From: Engraulis encrasicolus
Taxonomy: Eukaryota > Chordata > Actinopteri > Clupeiformes > Engraulidae
Assembly: GCF_034702125.1 (NCBI RefSeq)
Contig: NC_085878.1
Coordinates: 17,085,057-17,149,056 of the forward strand
Direction: 5' to 3'
DNA length: 64,000 bases
Below, piece after piece: positions 1 through 15,980 of the stretch. The notes below the pieces were generated by a model. It worked only from the letters and a program-made list of their open reading frames with translations, ran no database searches and was not told where the DNA came from. The translations under genes were made by a program, and so were the position numbers. Every line of letters starts with the position of its first letter. Positions within the stretch are counted from its first letter, which is position 1.

Positions 1-3000
1 TACTTTTCCGTTGCGTGCGTAATTCTGCTCGTTCAGATGCTGTTGGACTCGGTGTCAGTCCTATTGGATCAGTGCACTGTTCCATTCAGATTAAATGCTG
101 TCCCAAAAAGTTTTCCTCTGTTAATTGCAGTATCTTCCAGCCGTTAAGAAACAGTTTTTAAGAAAAGTCAGTGCTTTTTTCAATGACGTGAACTTGTTTC
201 ATGTTTTTAATAAACGTTATTGCTGCTTTTAACCATGGTTTACATCCAGTCCATCAAAATGACTTTGTCCAATCATTTGAGACAGTCATCGCCAACCTAC
301 GCTACAGTGCTGTTGGAGACTTGTAGAAGTTAAGCACAGAATAAAAAAGGGAATAAAAATGGTCTTGGCTTCAGTTAATCAATAGAATGACCCTGCAGCT
401 TCTTGAGAGATTGCTTTGGCATAGGAGAGGTCATGGCTTTGCTGTTCTTGAGTGGAGACCCAGTAAAACACCACCCTCCACCCAACCTCCCTCCACCCCC
501 ACCCTCGGCTGCCCCTAGACCCATCTGGAGCTGGCAGGGGGCCAGGGTGTGGTTCTCCTCCACCTCAATTCCACCGACCCCCCCCCCGTTCCTGTTACTC
601 TTGGAGCGCTACATTCCTCCATGACCTTCATCAAGCCTGTTCCATTTCACTGAAGGCCTTGAAGGAGAGGTTGAGGGAGACATTGGTTTTTAGACCCATT
701 TCCTTGACTTTCTTTTTTTGTCCTTTTTAGTCAAAAGAAATTCCTCATACAATAACTCTACAGATGGTGAGTAGGAATGAAAAAAAAAAATCCCACTCGC
801 CAAGCTGTGCAAGACATCTCTGTGACCTTGGTTTTACACCTACTCTGGGGCGTACATAATAGCCGGTTGGATCAGGATTTGCACTCTACCTGCTCTGCTG
901 CTCTCCACATTGTGTTGCAGAAACAAACCTTTCAAAATAACACTCAAATATGAAGAGGACTTTCAACAAATACATAAAAATACCTGCAACTATGCTTTGC
1001 TAGGAATTTGTCATTTTGGAGTCAGTTTATTACGTAGATTTTGGATATCCTTCTTTATTCTGAGAGAAGAAGTGCTGCATGTGATTTGGACCAGTGATTA
1101 TGCAGCTTGTCACAAGAACACTGTGAGTGTATTGGGTGGAAGAGGAGAGTTGAGGGGAGCAGCAGAAGCCATGACTGACTCAAGGTCACCCCTCAAATCA
1201 TGCGGCTGATCGGGGGAAGAGCAGCCAGGGTTTTCTTGGCTCCCAGCATCTGGCCACAGGGAGATGCTGGGGAGGCTTGCTTGGCTCTGCCACCTCAATT
1301 TCTGCTCAGACCCACCGAGCAAAGCTGGCCTCCAATTACAAATGAGCAATTACACTTTATAGGGTTTCACTCGTTTTCCCCACTTTTAATTTAATTCTAT
1401 TTATCTTAAATCTCTGGGTTCGTGCACGCTGTAAATGCTCTCCCTCTGCCAAGAATAATTTGAAACACTCATGGCTGGCTCCCCGCGAAGAGGCCAGACA
1501 ATCATGCCGATGTTGAATGCGCTTTCAAGTAACACTATGAATCAATTTTCATACCAGTGGAAACAGAAGATAGGAAAAGTGCCTCCTTCTTCCACCCTTC
1601 TGTTTTGATCAGGCCCCCGTGTGCTCCAGTCTAATTCCATAATGTGGCATTTCAGAGAGCTATGGTAGCCCTTAAAAACACTCAGCTATGATGTCCTTAG
1701 AATGGATGTATCTGTGCCTGAAACAGAACCTGCTGTGGCACGTGGTAACTCAAAACAGACCTGGCTCCCCCCCAATTAATCTCTGTGGTCTGCGACCACA
1801 CCTGTTTTGGCAGACATTTGTTCCTGGTTTCCAATGACCCACGCACATTCTGACTGGTCACTGGAGGGTGGCAATCGCAAATCTGAAACTGGACACTCAA
1901 CATGCCAAACTATCCATCCATTTTTCCACATTTTTCTGTAATTGTTTGAGTGTGTGGCACTGCCACGTTGTTGCCCCACCGTTTACATTCCACCTCGGAG
2001 GTACAAATAAGGCGTAGTTGACATGTCTGCCCTGTTTAAAAGTGTTTCAGCGAAATGAACTCTAATGACTGCGACCTTGGAGAATTTTTCACGCATTTGC
2101 ATCATAATATAAGAACAAAGAGGCCCTCTGTAAACCGCAGGGTTTTGTTATTTTACATCGGTTTTATCCCCCATTAAGACCTTTTACATGTGTATCTAAA
2201 GAATTATTATTTAAAATGAGGTGGACCTGGGGAATCTGGCTGGCATCAACTGAACAGCACCAAACAATGCGGCACTCTGTTTTCCAGGCTATCTGTGTCT
2301 TGCCCGTGCGGACGGGCCATGGTTCCTCATTGTTTTTTTGTTTTTTTTTCCCTTCTCTTCCTTTTTCTGTGTGGCTCGGCCATTGTCTTGGATCTTTGCC
2401 CACTGCCACTGTGACATGCAGTCCCATTAAGGTTTCCTAATCAAGTCTCTTCGCCCTCATCCCCCCCCTTTCTCAAAGAAAGCCTGTATTCCACCAACCC
2501 CCCCTCAGTTGTGTGATGACTATTCAAGGCCATATTTGCATTGGCCTGCAGCCAGACGGCCCTCTCTATCTACCCGCCTAAACCTCAAGGGAATGCTGGT
2601 GGAAAAGGAGAGGAAAAAAAGAAAGAAAGAAAGCCGAACAGAGTGTCAGTAATTGCCCAGGCAGGACAAGGCTTCCCCCCCTCTCCCCCACTCTCCCCGC
2701 CTCCCTTCATCCGCACTTCACTTCATCACCGGCCCCAGAGAAGAAGTGGAGGGGAAGGTAGCAGTCACCTCATAGCTCCCTGCCACCGGACCATGCAGGC
2801 CAGCCACTTACAGCACTCTTAAACTAGTCATTAAGCGGAACTCATATTTGCTCAGGTGCCCGTTGCCGACCTCCAGGGTGATATGAAGTGGGCCCGCGCT
2901 GTGTGGGGAGTGCACACACCTACAGTACAGTACAGTACAGTCAGTGAGAAACAGAAGGGGGAAGCTTAAGAAGATGGACTGCGGGAGAATGTGTCGATTC

Positions 3001-3900
3001 TTTATGATGATGCCCTAAATGAGTTTTTATCTCGGCTACTGTGCGTGCTGAGCAATGTTATTTACTATATTGCTTAACGTTTTTTTATCCCCGATATGCA
3101 ATAATAAAATTAGCACAATGAAGTTATTTGTCAAAGTGACAGCCAATAGCATTAACAATAACATTTTCATGGTGTGTTATTAGTTTGTCAACAAGGGAGG
3201 GGAGGCGAAACAACGCGTTCAACACTCCCTGTGCGCTTTTAATGAGCCGTGTAACAATTCGGTGTGCTGGGCAGTGGGATTAGGAGGTCCTAATATCCGC
3301 CTGCTTTTGGCGCGGCGAGCCCACAGAGTGCCTCAGCAGGTGCGGGATAGTCCTGCCTGGGTCCCCACAGCTTAGCCAAGCATTCCACGCTGGCCTGTCT
3401 GGTAGAGGGGGATTGATTTTGGCTGGAGATGGAGTGGAGATTGATTAAATCAGAATGGAGCTTTTCTCCCCCCCCCCACCCGTCTTTCCTTTTTTTTTTC
3501 TTTCAGGGTGGGTGGGGATCGACCGTGCAGTAACCCTCGCATGGCCCGCCCACCTCTTGCCAAGAAAGTACTCAGAGTTATTCTTGTGGAAGGGACGATA
3601 GAATTAAGGCCCGGCTTGATGTGACCTAAATGGCATGAACATGGACACTGTAAATGCATCACACATATTAGCTTTAGGCACATACACACACCATACACTT
3701 TTTAGGATGGAGGGCTGTTCGAGAGGAGCTCACCTCTCTACTCACAGGTTAAGTGGCGGTTAAAGTGTGCTGCCGGCTTATATACTGTAGGGTTGGGGCA
3801 TTATGAAGTTGGCAGGTTTGAAAGTGTTTCTGTCCCATGCAGTACCTATTTCTGCTAAGAATTCTGCACATAAATGTAGACATTCAGACTCTTTGAGTCC
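1..3900. other. Single-copy-looking noncoding DNA
   Basis: No recognised gene, RNA or transposon end was seen in this stretch. It holds only short simple runs, such as C-runs near 577-586 and 3469-3478, an A-run near 780-790 and four ACAGT-like units near 2925-2941. Open frames here are short, with no recognisable family. AT-rich homeodomain-like motifs occur around 1330-1550, which could be conserved regulatory sequence, but nothing in a single sequence can show that. Confidence 0.5.
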
Positions 3901-3908
3901 GTACGTGC

Positions 3909-4414
<506 letters not shown>

Positions 4415-4422
4415 GTACGTAC

Positions 4423-4931
4423 AGTACCTGTACAATATCAGCTCAGCTGTTGCAAAGGAAGAAATCTTTTTAAAATGTTTGTTTGCTTTGTATTTTTTGA
4501 TACTGGCAAACACAAACACAAATCTCCGGCAGCAAAATGTTTCAGATATTCGGTGGAGCTTGTTAGTGAAGGCTGCCTTTGTACAGTGGTGGGATTAAGA
4601 CTGTAATGAAAGGCAAACACGCTCTCAGGGAGGTCCTGTGCCATCGCATCCTCCAGCAACTCTTGTTTTGATGTGCACCGAACAGACACCGCAACGCACT
4701 ATCCAGGGACTTGCTCGAACCACCCCCACACTCGTCTCCTTGTCATAAACAATCAGGGAATGACGCGTTCTTCGGCACACTCTGTTTGAAGTGTGCTCAA
4801 ATGTAATGTACTGTGAAAACATTTTGCCATCTGCCAGAGCCTACCGTCTCTGTGTGCTGTTTACAAGGTAAGTGTTTACTGATGAGCTTTGTGTCCACAA
4901 AAGAGTGTGGGTAATAGGATGCCTCTACAGT

Positions 4932-4933
<2 letters not shown>
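4423..4933. other. Noncoding DNA, nothing recognised
   Basis: This stretch lies between the hAT-like element and a CT array. No gene-like or repeat structure was seen. Confidence 0.5.

Positions 4934-5000
<67 letters not shown>
4934..5000. repeat. (CT)n microsatellite
   Basis: A perfect CT dinucleotide run of 67 bp. Confidence 0.97.
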
Positions 5001-5004
<4 letters not shown>

Positions 5005-6350
5005 CATTTGCCAAGATGTACTGTAGTAGTCATATTGAGGTCCATACTTGACACTGACACTCATCAGTGGCATGAAACTCAAATGTCCTCCTCCGTTAGA
5101 CCCTTACTATGCAGACTATTTAATGACACAACACACATATGAAGCATTACAGCAGCTTGGTGTTTCATATGTAATTCATGAGATCTGGTTCCCTATTGGT
5201 TCACAGGGAAGAGAATGCTCAAAGAACAAAAGGCTGAAAGGACCTGACAGGAACATACTCTTGCTCAGTAGTTCCTAAACTTTTTTCAGCGGGGACCCCC
5301 TTTTGGACTTAAAGGGTAACGTTTAGGTTAAATTCATAACTAAATCTATACTGGATGTTGTCAGAAGAGGTGTTTTGAAACATATATGTGGAATTCACAG
5401 TCTGTAACAATGCCAAACTGCAATATTGTTATGAAAATGTATCATTTGAAAGCCACTTCTGAAATTTTGGGCTTCTCTGTGGCAGAGCCTTTATGACGTA
5501 TATGGAGGGAGTCCAACTAAGGTTCTGGTTCAGCTCTCGCTTGTGGATGTAGGCTTACCAACAGATTTGGTTGTAGTAGCCTATATCTTTCCTATGCTTT
5601 CACATGCGAGTGGCATCTTATAGGGCTATCTAAAACAGTCTCAAAGGCTACTTAGAAATAGCGACTTTTAATATCTTTCCCGAAAACGATGCCTGTGGAG
5701 TAACGACACCTCCATGTCCCCCGCCTACCTGGACTGGTTCCCTCTGTCCATGGTGCGGAAATCGTGGCACTCAGTGAAGCACGTTAAGCCGAGTGCACAT
5801 CTAGCCAATCCGACCAGCAGATGTCCCAACTATGGCTAGTCAGTTGTCTGTCTGCTCCCCTCGTTCCTGATCGGGCCCAGTTTCCTCCACGAACACACCG
5901 TGCCGACTTCACCCGCCGTGGACACTCCCCCGGGTATCACCAGAGGGATTTTGTTATAGTAACTTCCACGTTTGAGAGCTCGCGGTTCGGCTGGCTTTGT
6001 TGTTGTAGCCAAATGTTTTTATGTTTTTGCGAAGTCAACTCTCTACTTTTCACAAGTAGCCTAATCTTGATAGTGAATGCATTAATGACTCCTGGTGCAG
6101 CCCTTATTGCATTATTTTCATGACCCGCCACCATGATCTCAGCCTAGCAATGGTTTTCCAGCAATATTAGTGGATGAACTATCCATGGAAAATCTTGCAA
6201 CATCAATGGTCAAAATGGATAGATTTTAATAGTTTGTCTGCTAATATTTCTAAAAATCCACAGGACAGAAAATTAATCTACTAGCTGTTAGCTGTTAACC
6301 TTTGAATTTCCCGTTTTTATGCAATGTCCCTCTTGTCCCCAACCCCCCAG

Positions 6351-6889
6351 CAGTGTTTATTTTGTCAGCTTTTTTTGATTTAGCCGTAGTCTTAGTCACA
6401 ATGACGAAAATCAATTTTAGTTTCAGTCATATTTTAGTCATTGCCTACCCAATTTAGTGTTAGTCTTTGTCTAAATGATGAAAATCAATTTTAGTCTTAG
6501 TCAATTTTTTGTCATTTTAGTCAACACTGTACATAATAGAACTTCTCCACACACTGCTTCTCTTTTTAACATATATCATTGACTGTACAAAATAAATCTT
6601 CTCCGGACACTGCTTCTCTTTTTAACATATATCACACTGTGCAGAATGAAACTTCTTAACACACTGGTTCTCTTTTTCTATATTTTATTTAACACCAGTG
6701 TTAATTTAGTCAGCTTTTTAAAATGTAGTCGTAGTCTTAGTCACAATGACGAAAATCAATTTTAGTCTTAGTCATATTTTAGTCATTGCCTTCCCAATTT
6801 AGTCTTAGTCTTAGTCTAAATGACGAAAATCAAAAAAGGGCTTTGACGAAATATTTTAGTCATAGTCATGGTTGACGAAATTAACACTG
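6351..6889. mobile_element. hAT-like MITE nested in the 5266-6911 element
   Basis: The ends CAGTGTTTATTTTGTCA and the inverse of TGACGAAATTAACACTG match at 15 of 17 positions. The target duplication CCCCCCAG is perfect on both sides (6343-6350 and 6890-6897) and belongs to the terminal inverted repeat of the outer element. The body is rich in TTTTAGTCTTAGTC-like motifs. The left terminal segment recurs internally at about 6694-6830 in direct orientation, and three tandem units of about 55 bp lie between the two copies. Confidence 0.9.
6525..6690. repeat. Three tandem ~55-bp units inside the nested MITE
   Basis: Three consecutive units start with CTGTRCA-like sequence at about 6525, 6581 and 6635. 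Each carries ACTGSTTCTCTTTTT followed by an AT stretch. The first two agree best and the third has diverged. Confidence 0.8.
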
Positions 6890-6919
6890 CCCCCCAGTTT
6901 GGGAACCACTACTCTGGCT

Positions 6920-8410
6920 GCATTGAACACCCACAACTTAGAACACTCACAAAGAAAGGATAACTTTTTCAAGTCACTAGAACTTATACTGTACATCCCC
7001 ACCCTATACAAGCTTGGTCCGGTAAAGATTGTAAAGAAAGAGACAGAGTGTGAGATAAGATGTGAGATAAATGGTAGACCATTAACTGCCCTTTTTATGC
7101 TACCGGACAGAGCCATAATCATTCAGACCACTGATTTGAATGTTTTTTAATGTGTGGCTTTTTTTCACCAGTGTATGTGCTATCTCAGACCAAGAAACAA
7201 CCAAGAGTTGGAAAGTTTGTCAAGTGGACTTTAAAGCAGCTCTATGCAGCATCACAGGTATGGGCAACCGTTATCACAACCCTGCACTATTGCTACAATT
7301 TTATTATATAGTTATATGTGTATGTAGCATATTAGTATATAGTACAGTATGTACAGTATATTTCACAATGTGACACATATAGAAGACTTTAGGGCAGCCT
7401 ATCTGTTTCTCTGCCTATAAACAGACATTCTGAGAAGTCTGAGTATCCTCCAGCATCCTCCATCCTTTATATTTAAACACATCTATACTCCCGTCATTGA
7501 AATCCAGTTATATTGTTCTTGTCGGTGAAGGTCAGCTCTCTGGTAGCAGCAAGGATATTTAGTTACGTGTTTCCCAACACTCATCCTTGCCAGACAGTAG
7601 GCTGTGTGCGAGCGTGCCACAAAAAGACCTCCCCTTCCTCAGGGGGAAGTGTGCAACAGGCTGGGATGAGAGTCTCCAGCGGGACCCACTGTCTCCTGTC
7701 ACACCTCCGAAAACTATGAGGATAGCGGCAACCCAACCCTTTGTCTTTTCCTTTTCTCCCCAACACTGCCCCACCACAGAGAGGGAGAGAGAGGGAGAGA
7801 GATGGAGAGAAATGAGGTGCATGGTGAAGGGATGAGGCTCGCTGGCACACACCCTGGAATATGATTTGGAAAACTGCAAAGCCATAAGGGAGTGCCTGCT
7901 CAAGGTCCTCTCTGCTAAGGTCTTTGAGGCAGGCAAACCCAAGCCACTGCGCCGTTTAGCGCTAAGCGATCCATCACGCCACGGCATTGTTTTCAGATCA
8001 CTGTCAAAGACAATACATCCTTTTGTAATGCCTAACCTATAAAAAAGGTTTGTAGACAAACATATTTCAGGTGCGCAATTAGGCTTCAGGGACTACAGAG
8101 GGGAAGATCATAAACACAGTAACAGGGAAAGTAATTTAAAGACATCTCTGTTTTGTGCTCCTTATTTTCACCCCAAAAAAGGTGGTGATTGATTTAGAGA
8201 GCATAGATCTCAGACAAAACCTCACTCAGATTTCTCTCCCTGGTGCCCAGGGCTGGAATGTGATGGAATGATTTACCATCACGTCTAAAGCTTACGGATG
8301 GAAGTGGCTGAATTGCCGGTATTGATGAAAGCGCTCATGCAGAGGCTTGTGTTAGTTCAGTCTGGCCCTTTACAGAGGAGGCTGAGAGCTTTATAGCGGA
8401 GAAAACATTT

Positions 8411-8411
<1 letters not shown>
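6920..8411. other. Noncoding DNA, nothing recognised
   Basis: AT-rich around 7300-7370, with a short GAGAGG-rich patch at about 7778-7815. The 166-codon minus-strand frame at 7559-8059 has low-complexity composition and no recognisable domain. Confidence 0.5.

Positions 8412-8492
<81 letters not shown>
8412..8492. repeat. (CT)n microsatellite
   Basis: A perfect CT run of about 81 bp. Confidence 0.97.
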
Positions 8493-8494
<2 letters not shown>

Positions 8495-11400
8495 CCACCA
8501 AGTGTTTTTCCTTTATCTCAATCTGCCAGCTCGACGTGGCTCACTGGGAGTGCTGTGTGGCTGGCTCCTACCCAGAAGCTGGGCATAAGGTTATATAACC
8601 GCACCAGCCTCGCCTGGTCTCTTTTGGGCTTCTGAGGTCCCGTTTTTCTCCCCAAACTTCAGGCCGCGTTATTTATTTTCATGTCAGGTCGTTTGGTGCA
8701 AGAGTGTTGCCTGTTGACTTCAAAGCTACCCATGTGCGTGTGGTTTGGGCCGTTAGTATTTCGTTGGACGCGGTGACCCGTAAGTCCGACGTCTGACCCC
8801 ACTGTCCTTCCTTACTCCCACTGTTAACTCTCTTCCACTCGACATTATGCTCATTTCTCATTCCACTGTACATCTGACCTAAACTCGCTCGCACTCTCCT
8901 TCTCTCTTTCGGGCCGACTCCCTTGCTCTCGCCCTGCTCCTTGCCCAAGTCACCGCAGTACTTGGTTCTGTTTTCTCAGCTGCATCGCTTATTTACCTGA
9001 GGTATCAAGGAAAAGGTCTCTTTAGACATTTGGGTTGAAAAAAAGCAAGAGGGAGAGAAAAAGGGGTTGGGGGGCAAAGCCAAGGTCTGCCAGAGAAACA
9101 GGAAATGGGAGGGTCCGGCCCTCTCAGAGGACAGTGCTGTTAAACCTTTGGGGGGAGTCCAAGGAAAGCAGTGCAGGCAGGGAACCTGAGACCAGGTCCC
9201 ACTCATCTGGCCTGGTCATTGCATTGTAATACTGTACCTCTTTTCACCGCTGGTCTGCTGGCTCGTACCACCTCTTACATTTCTCTCTCCTTCCTTCCCC
9301 ATGTCTGCCTCTAGTTTTTACTTTTTACTTGTTTCTTCGTACCTTGCAGTGGTAAAGCGATACCGAGGGGAGAAAAGAGGGCGAAATGTGCTGACTCACT
9401 GTTTTTTTTTTTCAACCTTGCTTATGGCCATATTGGTTTTAAGAATTTTAGGTGTGGTGCATTGTGGGAAGAACAGCCGACTGCACCTGTGGTAGTGCGG
9501 AGTCTGTGTGTTTGGATACTCCTCTGTGCCCACACACTGCCCACAATCATCGAACAGAACAGACACGAAATGCGTACAACAGCACTGGACTTGGACTTAG
9601 ATTTAGGTTAACGCATACACGCACACACCCACACACGCACATATCTAGTGTTACTGGTGTATCTAATGTACATGCAGTATTTTAAACAGTACATAATGAA
9701 TTGCTAGATATGAACCAGCTTCAGGGGGGGGATTTAGCCTTGTTGTTTTTCTTCTTTTAAAATAAACACAATATTTTAAAGGTATCCCTGAGATAATGAA
9801 GGTTTGCTATTGTCCAAGACAATAAGAGTCTTAGCACCACAGTGACATTAGCTTGTTTATTGGTTGCAGGGGCTATGAAGATGCTACTGCTTTAATTGCT
9901 TGTACATGCTCTTGGGATCCATAGGGATTATCAGAAGGTTGCATACACAAGCATAATTCAGACGGAGAAAAAAGAGTCCCAAGATACAGTGCAGAGGGGA
10001 CATTTCAAATGAGCGAAAGTTTCTCCTTTAAAAAGTTTCCCCCCCTTCAACAGTGGTTATAAACCACCACATTTAAGTTTCTATAAATGTCTGTGGTCTT
10101 GGGTTTGTCTTGAAGAGTCATTCAGCGTGCTCATATACATAAGGACACCTTTCTCATTTGTTCCACTGCATGATGATTTAAGTCCAGCGACATGAAACCA
10201 GACACAGGCCCTCTTTCACTTCTTAAGAGCTTGCTCTATGCAGCCCTATGCAGATGTGCGGTGTTGGTTACTCAAACTGTTGAGTGAAATTTTTTGGTGG
10301 AGACAAGTTGACAGATGGTTAGCTGGCATGGTCTTCCCCTAAATTCTCTTCATGCACTCCTTGAACTGCACTACAAACATTTATGGACGGTTGACCTGGA
10401 AAAAAATGTTGTTTGACAGTGAGGCGGAAAAATAAACGAGACCCTTGCAAGTGATGAGCGACGCTGCGAGCAAGCCAATGGGGGCGATTTCGGACGGCAG
10501 AGAGGACGAGGCACAAGGGCTCCAAATTGATATTTCTCCCTCTGTTCACCTCTTTACCCCCCGCCTCCCTCTCTGCTCCCCTCATAAGCCATCTCTCCCT
10601 GCGCAGCAGAGCCTTTCAAACCCATCTCTGATCCCCTGATAGATATTTTCCGGCTCAGCTAATAAGCCTGGCTTTGTCTGCTTTCCCCCCCGGCCCCCTA
10701 TCCCGCATCGCACACCGAGGGGTCTGACACTTAATGAACTGTCTGGCAACTCCGGTCCACAGACCCCTCATCTTGTAGCGTCCGCCGGCCCAGAAGAGGC
10801 TCCTCTGGCGCTGCCTTACCATCTCAGCACGGATTTCCCCCTAGCTAGGCTGCTAGCGGGGGTCAGCCATCGGTATCCTTGGAAACGAGGATCCTGCAAG
10901 AAAGGGAGTTAGGGGTAGGGTGGTAGTGGGGTGTGTGCGGAGGAGGGGGACGGGAAGAGGGGATGACAGCCGTGCAGCGCCATGACTGCCGAGGCGGAAC
11001 GCCGAGAGAGCAGAGGTCCGCAGCCCCAGGCCTCACTAGTGGCCTCCAGAGCAAATGAGCTGCCAGTCCAGGCTAATGGAGTTATAATTGGTGATTAGGC
11101 CCTTCAGAAGGTGTGGGAACATCTTAAACATAGAGATCCGAGTGGTATTCAGAGGTGCGAGCACTGTAGTCCCATAGGACAGGGAGAGGGAGGAAGAACA
11201 AGGCAGTCGCGGACTTGCAAACTAGGGAAGCTGGAAAGCTAAAGAGACATTTCTCGTGAAATGCAAGTCCTCTTATGTCAAATGCAGTGCTGTCATTATA
11301 GGGTAATTGTTATTGTTTATATTCCGCTAATGTAAACAATGACTAACAACAAACTATTTAAAAAAGAGGTCCAGATTATTCAGTGCAAAGGGACAGTGTA

Positions 11401-13109
11401 GCCCTACCAGACTGCAGCCACCCATTCATATGTGACTCAGTTATGGGTCCTTGGAGAGAGCTGTGACCATGTTTCCAAAAGGGCACTTTGTCCTTTTAGG
11501 CAGTCATTTATAATTCACTCTTTCTACTTACTGTACACACAACTATAAAACCTGAGATGTGTATTGTTTCTGCCCGCAACTGTGTTGAATGTAATGAAAA
11601 AAGGGGAGAGAAAAAAGGGAAGGCAGAGAGAGACATCCTCTAAGACGATCAGCTTGTGAAACAGGAGCCCCCTTTCCTCTCGTCTTTTTGAATGGATGGA
11701 TGGATGGAGGGCAGGCTTTGTGAATGAGTCTGGGCCCCGGGCCGGGGCTGATAATGGGCCGGGTGGATAGGGTGACGTCTGCCTGAAATGACTGCCTCCC
11801 CTGTCTGCTTCCTGGCCTGATGCTAATCCTGCGCTGCATTAGACCCAGCGCATCGCAACTATTAATAGCATACAGAGGGCAGGATGCGAATAGACTGTTC
11901 AGTCTCACCTTTCATAGCGACAGAAATTTTACTCCAGAATTCCTTTATTTATTTTTTATTTATTTAATTAATTTATTTTTTGTTCCCAGTTGGCTTGCGT
12001 GTCACATTATTGTGTTAAAAGCTAATGAGCTGACAAAAACAATGACATTTTGAATGGCTCAACATTCTGTATTGTCCTTTGCCTCGCGTCATAGGTCTTT
12101 ATTATACTCACACATACGACATGTAAAATCTGAAATACATTTTTATGGTATTTCAAAAAGTTTCATTAGTGGTATTTAAAGGTCCTTACACTGTAGATTG
12201 ATGCGTCCTCCTGTGTACAATAGTGCAAATGCAACCAAAATAGCTGGACCAAATGATTAACTGAAACACATTCTAAGAATGTGCATTGGACATAGTATGG
12301 CGTTTTAACAACAGTAACAAGATCGTTTGACTGAGGTCAAAACATTGTAAATTGATACTCCCTACAATGCTCTACAATAATGCAGTTACGCACTAATTAC
12401 ACGGACATTGCAATATTATTGTAAGAACTCATTATGACATTGTTTACTTAGCAATACCACATATATTTAAACACACTATGGCTTGGCAATTACAGGACTT
12501 ATTAATGTTTTGGGCCCATTTTTTTTTTCATCTAACCGTGTTATGAGTGAATCCCTGTGGAAGGTTCTTAGTTATCCCTGGTGTGAAAACATCCTAGAGA
12601 TGTGACAAACTAGACTACCTGTGTGCCTGCAGAAGCCATTTACACTGCGGCAACATGCAGCCTCACAGCACATCAGTAGAGCCCCCCCCCTCTAGCCATG
12701 CGCACAGTTCATAAAAGTGCCCCGGCAAATGTTTTGATTTGAACTGTAATATCTTAACCTGACACTGCAGGGGCTTAGGCGATTGCCAAGTGGCAGAGGA
12801 GATGGCGGCTAATGTTTGTGGCCAACCTAAATTAAGTGGCGAGATATTTACAGGATCACTTCCGTCTTTTTATTTATTTGTTTATTTATTTTTATTATTT
12901 TATGCTTCCTTCCACCCTTTCTGCTGACGGGGCTTCTCTCTGCCACTACCTTGGAACATCCCTACATGGGTGCATCTGTTGGCCATTAATGTTGAAACTT
13001 CAGAGGAACTTCAGGGGAGCTTAAATCTTTTAATCTGGTTGGTGGAGAAAATTGATATCACCCCCCCACCCCCACCTCCTCTCCATACACTCCCTGCCTA
13101 CCGCAACCA
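8493..13109. other. Single-copy-looking noncoding DNA
   Basis: No gene, RNA or bounded transposon was recognised. Small simple tracts include a T-run near 9400, a GGAT patch at about 11694-11710 and an AT-rich TTTATT stretch at about 11941-11983. The GC-rich interval at about 10600-11060 contains homeodomain-like TAAT motifs at its edges; any regulatory role is unproven. Confidence 0.5.
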
Positions 13110-14844
<1,735 letters not shown>

Positions 14845-15421
14845 CCACTGTTTCCTATGGGGCACCTAAGTCCCCCCCTTCTACTTCCGATCCGTGGGGC
14901 TGGAACTCTCAAAATTTTGAATAGGAGTTAATGGAGTAAGTCAAGCTAAATCCTCATCCTGTTTGGCATGTGCTCCAGATTTCACATATGATAGCAGTGA
15001 ATTAGAAAGGTTTGGATTTGCGTCGCAAGACCACTGATTTTTGACACGCAAGAAACGTTTTTTTAGCTTTTGTGCAAAACTGTGTTAGAGACTACAACGT
15101 GCGCCTCGCATATTTGACGTGAACCGAGGCACAGCCAACCCTACCGCTGCTCTGCGGCTGAAGTGGCTGCACGTCGGACATGCGACTTCTGTTGTGTAGT
15201 CCAAATACATATTTTTGCATGCACACAACTCAAAACTCGCTTGGCAAGTGAGGCCAACAAGCAAACCATTGGTTATCATTAATTCTGAGGTACAGCATAT
15301 GTGTGATCGACGGGGGAATGCAAGGTGGATCGGAAAATAGCTTTAATCAGTCCATTACAACACAGTGAAACGTTTTGGCTCTCCCAGCCCCACGAGAATT
15401 AGGTACCCCATAGAAACTGAT
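14845..15421. mobile_element. Candidate inverted-repeat element, ends uncertain
   Basis: Near the left edge the sequence reads TTTCCTATGGGGCACCTAA, followed by GTGGGGCTGG. Near the right edge the inverse strand reads TTTCTATGGGGTACCTAAT, followed by GTGGGGCTGG. The two edges are therefore inverted copies over roughly 60 bp with small gaps. I could not find a convincing target-site duplication, so the family and exact ends are open. No transposase-like frame is present. Confidence 0.55.
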
Positions 15422-15980
15422 CATCGTTTTTCCTGCTTTGCTTCAAAAACGGAACTTGTCTGGCTTTCGATATGTCCCGCATGCCAAATGTGAGGATTCT
15501 ATATTGCACAGCTGTTATGCAATGGCCTTGAGAACATTTCAGAAAAACAAGGGCTCAAAATCAACAATAGAATGGTCTGAAACTTGGAGAGGACACTACT
15601 TCACTTAAAGGTGCACTGTGTAGGCTGGTGGCCAGAGTAGGTATTGCAATTATGCCGCTCATTGAAACTGTGCTATCTCCTGCCAATTGTATTTTTCATG
15701 AATATTTACTAAATAATTAACTAATATTTACTAGTATGACCAAAGTACAGTAAGTTTTGCAACTAAAAATCTTGAGTTTCTTGAAATGGAAACTGGCGGA
15801 GAATGGAGATCCTCCTTTTCAGGTATGATAAGTGACATTTCCCCAGTCACAATGAATCCTTAGAATTTTATGGTGGTGGTAAGTATTCTTAAAAAAGGTA
15901 ACTTTTCACAGACAGCAGTAAATTCTACACATAACACTCCCGTAGCAATTCAACTATCTGTTTTTTTCTTCTTTGTTTAA

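Larger units (their letters stand above)
5266..6911. mobile_element. hAT-like non-autonomous element (outer, interrupted)
   Basis: The left end CAGTAGTTCCTAAACT and the inverse of the right end agree at 13 of 16 positions. The flanking 8-bp repeats are CTCTTGCT (5258-5265) and CTCTGGCT (6912-6919), one mismatch. Without the inserted element (6351-6889) and its duplicated target, the element would be about 1.1 kb. The terminal motif resembling GTGGTTCCCAAACT is widespread in fish noncoding DNA, from general knowledge. Several frames of about 100 codons inside show no transposase motif, so it appears non-autonomous. Confidence 0.82.
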
